The translations under genes were made by a program, and so were the position numbers. The notes below the pieces were generated by a model, which worked only from the letters and a program-made list of their open reading frames with translations, did no database searches and was not told the origin of the DNA. Positions 20,611 to 32,540 of a stretch of 64,000 bases of DNA are shown here, one piece after another (the first letter of the stretch is position 1; each line of letters opens with the position of its first letter). The DNA comes from Plotosus lineatus (lineage: Eukaryota; Chordata; Actinopteri; Siluriformes; Plotosidae), in contig CM045729.1 of NCBI GenBank assembly GCA_024760905.1, positions 80,126,550-80,190,549 of the forward strand, given 5' to 3'.

Positions 20611-20927
20611 ATTGTCATCATGATCAGAAACTAGTCACTGCAGAGGTGTAATAAACGGGTTGTCAAATTGCGCTGATACTGGTGGAAAAGATGTCATTTA
20701 GTGGAAATGAGTGACATGTTGACCACGTGACTACAGGGAACAAAATGATGTGAAATTCATGTCTTTTTGTGACTTGATGACATCATCAATGACGTTTCCT
20801 CCAATTGTTTATCACTTAATGTGATAAGGGCAGCTGTTTACTTGAAATAGGTTGGCTCCACCTCGTGGATAGTTAATGAATTACATGTCATAGGAATAGT
20901 TGATGCAAAGAGTGTACTAGTATGTAC
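20611..20927. other. Unassigned sequence before LINE C
   Basis: No gene or repeat recognised. It contains the insertion target of LINE C at its right end. Confidence 0.3.
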
Positions 20928-20979
20928 TTACGATAGAAATACTGTCTTCTTCTTCTTCTTTTACTTTCGGCTGCTCCCT

Positions 20980-22722
20980 TCAGGGGTCGCCACAGCAAAT
21001 CATCCGCCTCCATCTCACCCTGTCCTCTGCATCTTCTTTTCTGACTCCAATGACCTTCATGTCTTCCTTCACCACATCCATAAATCTCTTCTTTGGTCTT
21101 CCTCGAGGCCTTCTGCCTGGTAGTTCCAACCTCAGCATCCTACTGCCAATATACTCACTATCCCTCCTCTGTACATGTCCAAACCATCTCAATCTAGCCT
21201 CTCTGACTTTGTCTCCAAAACGTCTTACATGGGCTGTCCCTCTGATATACTCATTTCTGATCCTATCCATCCTCGTTACTCCCAGAGAGAACCTCAACAT
21301 TTTCATCTCCGCGACCTCCAGCTCTGCCTCCTGCCTTTTCCTCAGCGCCACTGTTTCTAAGCCATACAACATCGCTGGCCTCACCACCGTCTTGTACATT
21401 TTTCCCTTCATTCTTGCTGACACTCTCCTATCGCACATCACACCGGACACTTTTCTCCAACCATTCCAGCCTGCCTGCACACGCTTCTTCACCTCTTTTC
21501 CACACTCTCCATTGCTCTGGATTGTTGAGCCTAAGTACTTAAAATCCTCCACCTTCGTTATCTCTGCTCCCTGTAACATCACCGTTCCTCCTGGGTCCTT
21601 CTCATTCACACACATGTATTCTGATTTTCTGAGGCTAACCTTCATTCCTCTCCTTTCCAAGGCTTACCTCCACCTCTCTAGATTTTCCTGCACTTGTTCC
21701 CTGCTCTCACTACAGATCACAATGTCATCTGCAAACATCATAGTCCATGGAGATTCTTGTCTCACCTCGTCTGTCAGCCTGTCCATCACCATAGCAAACA
21801 AGAAGGGGCTGAGAGCTGACCCTTGATGCAGTCCCACCTCCACCTTGAATTCGTTGGTCACACCGACAGCACACCTCACCACTGTCTTACATCTCTCATA
21901 CATGTCCTGCACCACTCTAACATACTTCTCTGCCACTCCAGACTTCCTCATGCAATACCACAGTTCTTCTCTTGGCACCCTGTCATATGCTTTTTCCAGA
22001 TCCACAAACGCACAATGTAGCACAAAGGTCACTCTGACCTTCTCTGTACTTCTCTATTAACATCCTCAAAGCAAACATTGCATATGTGGTGCTCTTTCTT
22101 GGCATGAAACCAAACTGTTGTTTACAAATGCTGACCTCTGCCCTTAGTCTAGCTTCCACTATTCTTTCCCATAACTTCATCGTATGGCTCATCAACTTTA
22201 TCCCTCTGTAGTTGCTGCAACTCTGCACATCTCCCTTGTTCTTAAAAATGGGCACCAGCACACTTCTTCTCCACTCCTCCGGCATCTGCTCACTCTCTAG
22301 GACCTTGTTGAATGTTCTTGTCAGAAAATCTACTGCTACCTCTCCTAGACACTTCCATACCTCCACAGGTATGTCATCAGGACCAACTGCCTTTCCATTC
22401 TTCATCCTCTTCAATGCCCTTCTCACTTCACCCTTACTGATCTTTGCTACATCCTGCTCCTCAATGGTCACCTCTTCTACTATTTTTTTTCTGTCTCATT
22501 TTCCTCATTCATCAGCTCTTCAAAGTACTCTTTCCATCTTCCCAGCACACTTCTGTCATCAGTCAATACATTTCCCTCTCTGTCCTTTATCAATCTAACT
22601 TGTTGCACGTCCTTCACATCTCTATTTCTCTGCTGTGCCAACCTGTATAGATCATTTTCTCCCTCTTTACTGTCTAACCTATCATACAAGTCATCATACG
22701 CCCTCTGTTTGGCCTTAGCCAC
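20980..22722 (-). pseudogene. LINE C reverse transcriptase and C-terminus
   Basis: Frames 22480-22722, 21983-22471, 21664-22032 and 20980-21660. Seen in order: [71 protein letters not shown], then an in-frame TAA just after ENLERWR, then MKVSLRKSEYMC, the thumb, and RPRGRPKKRFMDVV ending CCGDP. A small insertion near 22030 breaks the frame before VDLEKAY. The last 226 residues form one clean frame. Confidence 0.87.
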
Positions 22723-22788
22723 TGCTACGTTCGCCTTACGCTGTGTCTCCCTGTACTCCTGTTTACTCTCTTCGGTCCTCTCTATGTC

Positions 22789-23978
22789 CTACTTTTTCTT
22801 AGCTAACCTCTTCCTTTGTACACACTCCTGCACTTCCTCATTCCACCACCAAGTCTCCTTATCTACTTTCCTTCCAGAGGACACACCAAGTACTCTCCTA
22901 CCTGTGTCCCTGATCACATTTGCTGTGGTTGTCCAGTCATTTGGAAGCACTTCCTGGCCACCCAAAGCCTGTTTCAACTCCTCTTTGAAAACAACACGAC
23001 ACTCTTCCTTTTTCAATTTCCACCACTTTGTCTTCTGCTCTGCCTTTGCCTTCTTCCCCTTCCTCACCATCAGCATCATCCTGCATACGACCATCCTCTG
23101 CTGTTTGGCAACACTCTCACCCACTACTACTTTGCAGTCACTGACTTCCTTCAAATTAGATCGCCGACACAAGATGTAGTCTACCTGTGTGCTCCTACCT
23201 CCGCTTTTATAAGTCACCCTATGCTCCTGTTTCTTCTGGAAGAAAGTATTCACCACAGCCATTTCCATCCTTTTTGCAAAATCTACCAACAGCTGTCCTT
23301 CTGCGTTCCTGTCCTGGATACTAAACCTGCCCATCACTTCCTCGTCCCCTCTGTTGCCTGCACCAACATGTCCATTGAAGTCTGCACCAATGACCACTCT
23401 TTCACCTCTGGGGGTACTCTGCATCACTTCATCAACCCACTCCAGAATCCCTCCTTCTCTTCTAGCTCACATCCTGCCTGTGGGGCATAAGTACTAACAA
23501 CATTGAGCATTACACCTTCAATTTCTAACTTGAGACTCATCACTCTGTCTGACACTCTTTTCACTTCTAGAACATTCCTGACAAACCCCTCCTTCAAGAT
23601 GACTCCTACTCCATGTTTCTTCCCATCCACACCATGATAAAATAGCTTAAACCCTGCTCCTAAGCTTCTAGCCTTGCTACCTTTCCACCTGGTCTCCTGA
23701 ACACACAGTATGTCCACCTTCCTCCTCTGCATCATGTCAGCCAGATCTCTACCTTTTCTTTGCATAGTTCCAACATTCAAAGTCTCCACTCTCAGTCCTA
23801 GACTCATGCCTTTCCTCTTCTCTCTCTGCCTACGGACACGCCTCCCACCTCTCCTTCTTTGACCAACAGTAGTCCAATTTCCATCAGCACCCTGTTGATT
23901 GACAGCACTGATGGCGGTCGTTGTTAACCCGGGCCTCGACCGAACCGGTATGGGGGTAATACTTCTGATTTGCATCAT
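22789..23978 (-). pseudogene. LINE C endonuclease region
   Basis: Two frames, 23424-23978 and 22789-23427. The first begins MMQIRSITPIPVR and holds RRGGRRVRRQREKRKG, VETLNVGTM and CVQETRWKGSK. The second holds VVIGADFNGHVG, STQVDYILC and KQQRMVV, where the usual His is Gln. One frameshift separates them. The frame is closed by a TAG in the KRLAKKKW region, a TGG to TAG change. Confidence 0.87.
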
Positions 23979-24317
23979 AAAAGTTTGGCATTGGTTTTAC
24001 GTCGGATGCCCTTCCTGACACAACCCTCTGCATTTCTCCGGGCTTGGGACCGGCATGAGGGGGAGAGATACTGGTTAGTGCCCCCCCCCCCCCACCTCAT
24101 GGCTGCATTACGATAGAAATACTGTATACAATACAATAAATGTACTTCAAAAGCTCTCAATGGATTCGGCCCACGGGACTTGAGTTTGATACCTATGGTC
24201 TACAGCATCATTATAAATGTTTTCATCTTCAACATGATTAGACTGGCAGAGATAGGTTTTGCAAAAAAACCCAAATAATAATAATAAATAAATAAAAAAT
24301 CAGATTAATAAAAATGT

Positions 24318-24690
24318 CTTGGATTCAAAGCTCTTTCGTGTCAAGGGTGGTTAAGTGAAAGAGCAGAAGCAACAGCAAATACATGAGTCACCGATGAGAG
24401 ATTGTTTTCTAAGACACCTGCTGAAGCAAAAAGAGCAGCACTGAGTTCTTCTGCACAGACGATCCGATTCTGGGGAGGAGATGAGTCTTGATGAGGGGGG
24501 CTGACAGTTGCCATTCTCATTTTAATTTTACTGTAAAACAAGTGTGGTGACATGCAATGCAATTATTGGGAGTGCAATTGCATTGCAATTTTTTACAAAA
24601 AGGCAAAATTCCCCCAAAATATGACTTGCAACTTAATAAAATATTGCTTTTTTCGATTAAAAATAATAATCACATCACTTCGTATATTGA
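24318..24690 (+). repeat. Gypsy-associated repeat G3, third copy
   Basis: This matches 42440-42830 and 61775-62160: GATTGTTTTCTAAGACACCT, AGCACTGAGTTCTTCTGCAC, TGCATTCTCATTTTAATTTT-like and GTGTGGTGACATGCA. In the other two copies this block follows gypsy integrase, so it is probably 3' or LTR sequence of that element. Confidence 0.6.
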
Positions 24691-24734
24691 TGTGTAATTT
24701 GTAAAATGTATTTTCAAGTTGTCTGATGGGATTG

Positions 24735-24850
24735 CAGGTGATATGGTGCTGTTGTGGTTAACACGTCCACCTCATTGCAAGAAGGTCCCATGAGTCCCGA
24801 GCTTGGCCAGGGTGTGTCTGGATGGAGTTTGAATGTTCTCATCACATGAT
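24735..24850 (+). repeat. Fish SINE-like head fragment
   Basis: GGTGCTGTTGTGGTTAACAC, CACCTCATTGCAAGAAGGTC and GGAGTTTGAATGTTCTC match the head and first block of the 19905 family. Confidence 0.55.
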
Positions 24851-25814
24851 GAGATTGTATATTGAATTTCCAATTGGAATTTAATGCTAAATATTTTCCA
24901 TTAGAGCTCACGTTCAATATGTGGAGCATAGTCTTACCATTACTGTAAAAATAATTTACCTTTTTATCATTTTTTAACACATTTTTAAAGTGAATGCTAT
25001 TTTGTAAAGCAAGCTATAAACACACCTATATGTACAGTATGTGCGAAAACCAGTAAAAATAAAGGTTCCATGATTGTAATCCACAATAAAAAGAATCCAT
25101 GGTTTAAAGTGCTGCATTAGCAGGAGCTCTGCTATATGAAAAGCTCGAAAAATTCAGGTTCTTCCTGGCACACAGTAACAGAAATGAATTAATAATGAAA
25201 GTGAAAAATGAATCAGAAATGTTCTAGATGTTGATCGTAATAAATAAATGTTGGTATAAATGACTCACACAGTGTCAGCAGTAAAGGTTCTGCACTGTTA
25301 AATAATAAGTGATACAATTCCTTCGTAATAAACTGCAATTTTAAGTTGAAATTAAATAGTCACCATCATGAAGCGAGAAGAGTAATAACTGAGTGTTTTT
25401 ATATAAAACCTGAAACCAGGTGATGTTTATAACAGTAAACTGCTCAGAGAACACAGCAGATTCAGAACACAACTGAGATTTTATTGATTGCTGATAGAAG
25501 GCTTTCATAGAGTCAGTGGGCAGAAACATAAATCTTAAATCAACAAAAGTGCAGCTTTCAGGTTGGTTCCCACTTATCACTTACAAAACAAACACAAATC
25601 TCTACAATTATCCTCAAACTAAAAATGACTCATACACAGTCAGAATAGAAAAATAATTCTCACTTGTGTTTACTGTGTCTCTTAACCATTGATTTCAACC
25701 AAACATCAAGATGCTCCATTATCTCCACACTACCCAGTTTCTCCCAGTTATCACACTAGAGATTTTAAATACATCCATCAAATTATATCTTCTATTTCCT
25801 CTCAAAATCTCCAT
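24851..25814. other. Unassigned AT-rich sequence
   Basis: No gene recognised. It lies downstream, on the minus strand, of the TRIM pseudogene piece and may include its 3' region, but no match to the intact gene's 3' flank was seen. Confidence 0.3.
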
Positions 25815-26075
25815 TTCGGTCCTAGTCCAGTTGGACTCTGATCCTCTGGAGTTTTTGTGATACTGAGAGGAGAGTCTTTCGCTGTGGTGTGGAACCTGTT
25901 ATTCACCTTCATAATCACATCACATCACTGTTATTAGGGATATTTAACTGTACAATGTTTGGTGTGTGTTTTTATCATGTACTTTATTTACCTTATAGTT
26001 TGTTACCACCTCATGGGTCAGAATTTGTGGTTGGTGTGTTTTCTTGAATCCTGTGTCACATGTATTTGTTCTTAT
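25815..26075 (-). pseudogene. TRIM pseudogene: B-box end fused to SPRY
   Basis: 25926-26075 matches 47530-47685 of the intact TRIM gene: the end of exon 1 (HTNHKI region), its splice donor, and the first part of intron 1 (ATTAGGGATATTT, TGTACAATGTT). 25815-25920 matches 44810-44905 inside the PRY-SPRY exon (GATCCTCTGGAGTTT, GATACTGA). Exons 2 to 5 are absent, so the two parts were joined by deletion. The order and strand agree with the RING fragment at 29008-29187, suggesting one decayed paralogue. Confidence 0.75.
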
Positions 26076-26099
26076 TATTCCCTCCCTGTGTGTAAACAG

Positions 26100-26853
26100 G
26101 GTGTGACCTAGTTTGAGGAATACTGGACACGTGTGGAAACTTCAGGACTGAGAACATTCTCGATGTCAGGAACCTCTATAAGGGCGGAGTTGGCCTTGTG
26201 AAGGGTCAACGAGGGACCGCCTCCTTACTCTCCAGCCTGTTGTTCATATAACGGCACCATTTTTAAACCCGGGAGATCTTCTCTGCCTGTGGTAGCAGTT
26301 TCTCTTCACTTGCCTCGAGAATGATGCCTGACGAGGGGAAAGTCTTTATTGGAGAATCAGTTATGACACCACAGAACATTCTCTGGATGAGGCGTTTTCC
26401 AGACATGGATAAAGATCTCAGACCTGCTCCCAAGATCCAAGAACTGCTTCATGACACAATTTTTTCTACTTCATAAAGAGGATTATATAGACTTTACCTG
26501 GCCGGTGTGCCATTGGAGTGAAAACAGATTGTGTTCAGGATTGAACCGGAAATCTCCCAGAGAAAAATCACTGCAACTGTAGGCGGATTCGATTTGATAA
26601 AGGACTCTCTGTGACGGTGGCGGTCTCCAGAGATTGGGTCAGATTCCATTTTATTTTGGCTCTCTCTTGAATGTTGTGAAATTGTATTGATTTAGTGAAC
26701 TGTAATGTGAGGATTGTTCTAAGAATAAAACAGATGTGTTTGTAAACAAAAACAGACAAAAAAAGTGCTGATTTCTTTATTTCCAGAGGCGTTTCACTCA
26801 CTGTTGTGAAATGTAATTTTTTGGCTTTATAACATTGACTGGATGCTGCTCAC
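26100..26853 (+). other. Unassigned transcript-like region, possible LTR
   Basis: A TATA-like CTCTATAAGGGCGG at about 26174-26187, an ATG at 26322 opening a short frame, and an AATAAA at 26724-26729 give the look of an LTR or a compact transcription unit. It lies upstream of, and in the same orientation as, the gypsy gag fragment at 27405. No matching second LTR was seen, so this is only a candidate. Confidence 0.35.
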
Positions 26854-26869
26854 GGTTGTGTGACTTAAT

Positions 26870-27225
26870 CTTCTTCTTGTCTTCTTGTCCTTTCGGCTTT
26901 TCCCTTCAGGGGTCGCCACAGCGAATCATCTGCCTCCATCTCACCCTATCTGCATCTTTTTCTCTTACACCAACTGCCTTCATGTCCTCCTTCACCACAT
27001 CCATGAATCGTCTCTTTGGTCTTCCTCTAGGCCTTCTTCCTGGTAGTTCCAACCTCAACATCCTACTACCAATATACTCACTATCCCTCCTCTGTACATC
27101 TCCAAACCATCTCAATCTAGCCTCTCTGACTTTGTCTCCAAAATGTCTTACATGTGCTGTCCCTCTGATGTGCTCATTCCTGATCCTATCCATCCCTCTG
27201 ATGTGTTCATTCTTGATCCTATCCA
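26870..27225 (-). mobile_element. RTE-like LINE copy D, 5'-truncated, 16-bp TSD
   Basis: TSD GGTTGTGTGACTTAAT at 26854-26869 and 27226-27241. Only the last ~350 bp of the LINE was inserted, encoding MDRIRNEHIRGTAHVR, RPRGRPKRRFMDVV and IRCGDP (26906-27193). A 33-bp segment at the truncated 5' end is duplicated in tandem (about 27160-27225). The TSD's second copy runs into the TAA microsatellite. Confidence 0.92.
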
Positions 27226-27236
27226 GGTTGTGTGAC

Positions 27237-27238
<2 letters not shown>

Positions 27239-27292
<54 letters not shown>
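27239..27292. repeat. TAA microsatellite
   Basis: About 17 TAA units directly after the second TSD copy of LINE D, whose last bases are TTAAT. Confidence 0.95.
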
Positions 27293-27293
<1 letters not shown>

Positions 27294-27404
27294 TTTCATA
27301 ACATAAAAGCAGGATTTGGATTCGCATACTCATAGGCCTTCACCCAGGCACATTGTTTACAAGATCTATCTCAATGTTTCTTTCTTTTTTTTTAACATAT
27401 TAAC

Positions 27405-27960
27405 ATGGCAGACTTCAAACCGGAGGCATTTGTTGAAAATCCAGACCCTGATCTACTGGAACATTTCACTGAAGACCAGGTGTTGAGTTTGAGAAACACT
27501 TTGGGCTCGGTGTGAAAAGAGCTTTGAGAAAGCCTGAAATCCTTGATAAAAATCATCCAAGATCGAGATAGCAAAGATTTAATTGAAGAGAGTGAAGTGG
27601 GGACATCAACAATGACAGTCTTGCTATGCAGTTAGAATTTAAAAAGTTAGAATTGCAGCATGAGCATTAAAAAGAGAAGAAAGAGAGAAATTGAGTTACA
27701 ATGCTTGGATAGAAAACTTGAAATCAGATCGAGTCCCACATGCTTCCCCAACTAACAGTTCTGATGTCACTAAACATATTAGACTTGTCTCACCTTTTCA
27801 AGAAAAAAGAGGTTGATGAATATTTCTTACACTTTCAGAATGGAGCTGAAAGTTTAAAATGGCCCAAGGAAAACTGGATTATGCTTTTACAATGCACACT
27901 GACTGGCAAACCCAGAGAGATTTATGTTGAGCTTTCAGGTGGTACTGGCACTGACTCGTG
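27405..27960 (+). pseudogene. Ty3/gypsy-like gag remnant with SCAN-like region
   Basis: From an ATG at 27405 the sequence reads MADFKPEAFVENPDPD and LLEHFTEDQVLSLRN before a stop. At about 27771-27945 it reads NILDLSHL/LVSPFQEKxEVDEYFLHFQ and LKWPKENWIMLLQCTLTGK. That is the conserved capsid helix set of fish gypsy gag proteins, related to vertebrate SCAN domains. At least three stops or frameshifts intervene. Protease and pol are absent here. It is a dead fragment; the integrase remnants at 40313 and 60431 may be from related elements. Confidence 0.72.
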
Positions 27961-28519
27961 ATACATTCAGGAATTGTGACACCATTAATCCTGATGGCTG
28001 AAAATAGTCAAATTTCAAAGGTACCCCTTGCAACCAAATAATGTTGAGTCAATGTAATTGTGTGAACAGTTCATTTCATTCCTGTTCCAGTAAAACCAAA
28101 TTCAGTCATGTTCATAGAAAAAGAACATTTCAATTTTAGGCCGAGGATGCACGTACGCCATTGTATGGAATTTATAGCTTTTGTGCATGTGCGTTGAGGT
28201 GCCATCTACTGGAAATGAGGTGAATCATTCTGCCACATGTTTAGCATATGATACCCGTATGGCGCCGTAAGGATATCATTATTTTTGATAATAGTACTGC
28301 ACCATTTTGCAAACTATAAATAATACTGGTAAAATGTATGTTTAACCAGTTGAATATCCATACATCAAAGCATATGCTGTGCGCTTAACTTCACAGAAGC
28401 CTTAAAAAGAGCTGCTTTTCGAAATGAGGACCCTTGAGTAGTGGGGTCTGATGTTCATTGTTGCAGATAAGAAATCATACATCTCACCTGTCAGTAAAAT
28501 GTACTCGCTGTCTCTGTAC
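27961..28519. other. Unassigned sequence
   Basis: It follows the gag remnant without recognisable pol. No gene seen. Confidence 0.3.
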
Positions 28520-28533
28520 TGTGTGTGTGTGTG

Positions 28534-28620
<87 letters not shown>
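28520..28620. repeat. GT then TA microsatellite
   Basis: A short GT run (28520-28533) followed by about 40 TA units (28540-28620), ending at the palindrome. Confidence 0.95.
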
Positions 28621-28624
<4 letters not shown>

Positions 28625-28845
28625 GACAGGACAAAGACTTTCTATTGAAACTCCATTTATCACTACAGATCTGTTTCGAGGGGTGGTGAAACCATCCTCT
28701 CTCTTCAGGTGATTATAGAAGAAGATTCTTCTATAATCACCTGAAGAGAATAATCACCTGAAGAGAGAGGATGGTTTCACCACCCCTCGAAACAGATCTG
28801 TAGTGATAAATGGAGTTTCAATAGAAAGTCTTTGTCCTGTCCTTT
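28621..28845. repeat. Perfect long palindrome, 95-bp arms
   Basis: 28621-28715 is the exact reverse complement of 28751-28845 by eye. The centre (28716-28750) holds the rest of an inner palindrome (TAGAAGAAGATTCTTCTATA) and an 18-base duplicate of part of the right arm. About 40 bases of the arm's outer end recur once more at 32189-32230, again next to a TA array. Confidence 0.92.
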
Positions 28846-28913
28846 TACTTTTGTTATTTGCTCTACCAAAAAGTATTGAGCACTCTCCTATGGAAGGATC
28901 TACTCAGAAAATC

Positions 28914-29311
<398 letters not shown>

Positions 29312-30101
29312 CTTTCCCTTTGGCTTGGCTTCACGAATGAAGATTTATAGAGGGGGCTGTCAACTAGACTGCAGGGCCAATGCGGGACAGACAAAACTGG
29401 CCACATTGGCTGCAGTTCAAAGTCTGGTCTGGTATATCAGTTGAGGCTTCTCAGTTATTTTCCTGCAGCTTTTCTCCTTCATGTTGGCTCTGCGAAAGTG
29501 CTCAGAAGAGGAGATAGCCTGGTGCGTGACGTAGTGCCAAGCCTGTCGGTCAGCAGCAAGTGTCGACCACTGGCAGCAGTCAATGTTACAGGCTCTGAGA
29601 GACTTCTTGAAGAGTCCTTGTAGCATTTCACTGGCGCACCTCTGTCACGGTAGCCAATGGAAAGTTCTCCGTACATGGCTATCTTGGGTAGGCAATTGTC
29701 CTCCATTCTGGAAATGTGCCCTGCCCAGTGCAACTGTGACTTGAGCAGCATGGTCTCGATGCTGGTGATCTCCGCCTTTTCAAGAACCCTGAAGTTGGAT
29801 ACATAGTCGCTCCAGTGGATATTGAGGATCGTATGGAGACAGCATTACTGGAAGCGCTCAAGCAGTCGGAGGTGGTGATGGTAGGTTACGCACAACTCAG
29901 ATCTGCACAGCAGGGTGGTAAGTACTATGGTTCTTTATACAATGACCTTGGTGCCTTTCTTAAGATGTTTATTTGCCCAGACTCGCTTGCGGAGTCTGCC
30001 AAAGGCACAGTTTGTTTTGGCCAGTCTGTTGTCAACTTGCCAATCAATCTTGGGATCTGGTGTGATGGTAGAACCTAGATAAGTGAACTGGTGAACCGTC
30101 T

Positions 30102-30497
30102 TTAACTGAGTGTCACCAAAAAATATGTGAGGGGGCTGTGTTCATCCCAGGGAGAAGGCTGGTAGAAGACCTCAGTCTTTTTCAAGCTGAACTCGAATCC
30201 GGAAAGCTGAGCATCCTCTGCGAAGCAGAACGTTAAGCCTTGCAGGACTCTTTTGCTATGAGCAATGAGGGCTGTGTCATCAGAGAAGAGGAGCTCATTA
30301 AACAGCTGCTCAAGAGTCTTTGAGTGTGCCTGCAGTATCCTGAGATTGTACAGATTTCCGTTGAGACAGGAATGGATGTACACAGCATCTTTATCGTCAA
30401 GATCTTCAAAGGCCTGCTTAAGCATCATGCAGAAGAATATGCTGAACAAGGTCGGTGTCAGGACACAACCCTGTTTCACACGTTTGTCAATGGGCAA
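30102..30497 (-). pseudogene. Reverse transcriptase of second LINE family
   Basis: Reads VKQGCVLTPTLFSIFFCMML (palm) and LFNELLFSDDTALIAHS (catalytic DD), then FSLKKTEVFYQPSP. The spacing between the boxes is normal for LINE RTs. Fingers lie upstream near 30600-30900 in other frames (VDLSKAFDTVSR-like sequence at about 30620-30660). The thumb and the tail LHWAGHISRMEDNCLPKIAM are at 29479-29751 in a different frame. Confidence 0.8.
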
Positions 30498-31756
30498 GGG
30501 CTAGAAAGGTCGTGATACTGCCTGACTTGGCTGCGCTGGTCTTCATGCAGCTGAATGATCATATGAGGAACTTTGGGGGACAGCGAAGGTGCTCCATGAT
30601 CTTCTACCATCCTTTCCTGCTTACTGTGTCAAATGCTTTGGACAGGTCCACAAACGTGACATACAGTCCTTTTTTCTGCTCCGTACACTTCTGTTGTAGC
30701 CTGAGGATGAACACCATGTCTGTGGTGCCTCTGTTGGCTCTGAAGCCGCACTGGGTTTCTGGGAGGTGATCTTCAACAATAGGTAGGTACTAATCTGTTT
30801 AGGAGCACTCAAGCAAGGGTTTGTCCTGCGATGGAGAGCAAGGTTATCCCTGGTTATTGCAGCAGTCTGACTTTTCTCCCTTTTTTGTACAAGGTAATGA
30901 TGGCTGCGTCACAGAGGTCGCTTGGAAGTTTGCCCTATTCCCAGCAACAAACAAGGAGTTCATGAAGCTTGCTTTGTCAGGCTGGTCTGCCATCTTTCCA
31001 GATCTTTGACTCCCGCTGCTTTGCCATTTTTCATCTGCACTATGGCTTTAGTGAGTTCTTCCATGGAGGGTAGATCATCCAGTTCCACTTTGATCGGTTC
31101 CTAGGAATGCACAGGATTGAGTGACTCTGTCTGCACCGAAGAGAGCCTGGAAGTGATCAGACGAGTGGTTCAGGATGGAAGCCCTGTACTGTATCCTCAC
31201 ATTGCTGAGTTCTCTCTGTGAGGTTTATCCACCACTCGTTCTGAATCTCACGAAGCTTGCGCTGAAAATTGCTACAGGTGTGACGGAAGGCAGCTTTCTT
31301 CTCAGGACAAAACTTGCTGTGCCAAGTGGGCTTGTCTCTTCCTCACCAGAAATTCTTGGATCGCCTGGTTGTTTTCATCAAACCAGTTTTTGCTTTTTCT
31401 TGTGGTGAACCCCAGAACTTCAGATGTCTGTGGGATGGCAGTCTTCAGTCGTCTCAAAGGGTTTCAGGAGAGGGGTCTGCTGGGCAGTCGTTGTTGACAA
31501 GCTTTGACTGTACTCTTGCTTGAAAGTCGGCCTTCACTTCAGTCGACTGAAGCTTGCTGAGCTTGAATGTTTTCTTTGCTGGCCCCCCCATCTTTAGTTT
31601 GGGTTTGAAGTTCAACCTGAGTTTTCAGTGAACTAGGCGATGGTCAGTGTGACATTCTGTGCTGGGCATCACTCTGGTGTGTAGAACGTCATTAAGGTCT
31701 TGTTGGTGCACCAGAACCTAATCTAGAAGATTCCAAAGTTTCGACCGAGGATGCAT

Positions 31757-32155
31757 TCAACTTGTTTGGAGTATGTCTTTTTGCTGAAAGGTGATATTGG
31801 TGATGACAAATTGCTGCTCAGTACAAAACTCCAGTAGGAGACGTCCATTGTCATTGATGTTACCAACGCCATGTCTGCAAAGTACTCCTTTCCAGGTATC
31901 ACCATCCTGGCCAACTCTGGCATTGAAGTCACCAAGGATTATCACCTTGTCATCTATAGGAATGCTTTGTAGGTGACGGCAGAGTTCGAAGTAGAACTTG
32001 TCTTTTTCTGCAGGCTCAGCTTGAAGAGTCAGCGCACATAGACTCAAAAACATGGCATACTGCCTGTTCTCCAAAGGGAGGCGCATGGACATGATGAGGT
32101 CAGAGTGACTGGGTGGCAGGTTTTCCATCTTGCAAGCAATGGAGGTTCTGACCAC
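31757..32155 (-). pseudogene. Endonuclease of second LINE family
   Basis: Reads HSDLIMSMRLPLENRQYAMF, then KVIILGDFNARVGQD and GVGNINDNGRLLLEFC, then FVITNITFQQKD. GDFNARVG is the catalytic Asp/Asn box of APE-type LINE endonucleases. The N-terminal Glu region is missing or beyond the frame, and the Asp-Tyr and terminal His boxes are frameshifted away. Confidence 0.8.
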
Positions 32156-32188
32156 GAAACCAACACCTGAGAGATGCCTTTCTATTAC

Positions 32189-32232
32189 AGGGTGATAAAT
32201 GGAGTTTCAATAGAAAGTCTTTGTCCTGTACT

Positions 32233-32310
<78 letters not shown>
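32189..32310. repeat. Palindrome-arm copy followed by TA microsatellite
   Basis: 32189-32230 matches the outer end of the right arm of the palindrome at 28621-28845 (GATAAATGGAGTTTCAATAG, AAAGTCTTTGTCCTGT). It runs into about 36 TA units (32238-32310). It sits exactly at the 5' end of the second-family LINE. Confidence 0.85.
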
Positions 32311-32314
<4 letters not shown>

Positions 32315-32445
32315 TATAATTTTATTTTTTTTTATTTTTGGGCTGATCATCATGTTCATTCAGATGCTGTTTCGACAGTCATATAACACTGAAGTTTAGT
32401 TTATTTCTGATACAATTATAATGCACCAAACATTGACAGAGCAGT

Positions 32446-32540
32446 GGTGGCTCAGTGGGAGAGTGTCAGCTTACTGACGTGAATGCCAGCAGTTCAAGCC
32501 CCACCATCACCGAATTGTCATCCCTGCCTGCCCGCCACCC
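32446..32540 (+). repeat. tRNA-like SINE head fragment
   Basis: GTGGTGGCTCAGTGGGAGAG (A-box like) and AGTTCAAGCCCC (B-box like) with spacing suited to a pol III promoter. The body is lost into a C-rich run. Confidence 0.55.

Larger units (their letters stand above)
20946..24107 (-). mobile_element. RTE-like LINE copy C, full length, 18-bp TSD
   Basis: Bounded by TTACGATAGAAATACTGT at 20928-20945 and 24108-24125, an exact 18-bp TSD. It has the same 5' end as copy A (ATGCAGCCATGAGG, a G run, GCACTAACCAGT) and the same AAGAAG 3' tail. It is among the best preserved copies, with only about five lesions over 3.1 kb. It shares diagnostic changes with copy F (SLRKSEYMCVN, GRPKKRFMDVVKEDMKVIG, and the same in-frame TAA), so C and F form one subfamily. 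Confidence 0.92.
29312..32187 (-). mobile_element. Second EN/RT LINE family, near full domain set
   Basis: The minus strand carries an endonuclease (31757-32155), a reverse transcriptase (about 30100-31100) and a C-terminal region (29479-29751). The 3' UTR follows, with GCCTTGGC-like and TTCACGAATGAAGATTTATAGAG words near 29325-29350. It is unrelated in detail to the nine RTE-like copies: the RT box is FSDDTAL rather than FADDIVI. Many frameshifts make it inactive. The clade was not settled; RTE/RTEX-like is possible. It interrupts the 5' flank of the TRIM fragment. Confidence 0.8.

Noticed and set aside
21050..21826. 258-codon plus-strand open frame opposite LINE C
   Set aside because: Shadow of the minus-strand RT frames; similar shadows lie opposite LINEs F (41560-42625, minus), I (48474-49106, plus) and G.
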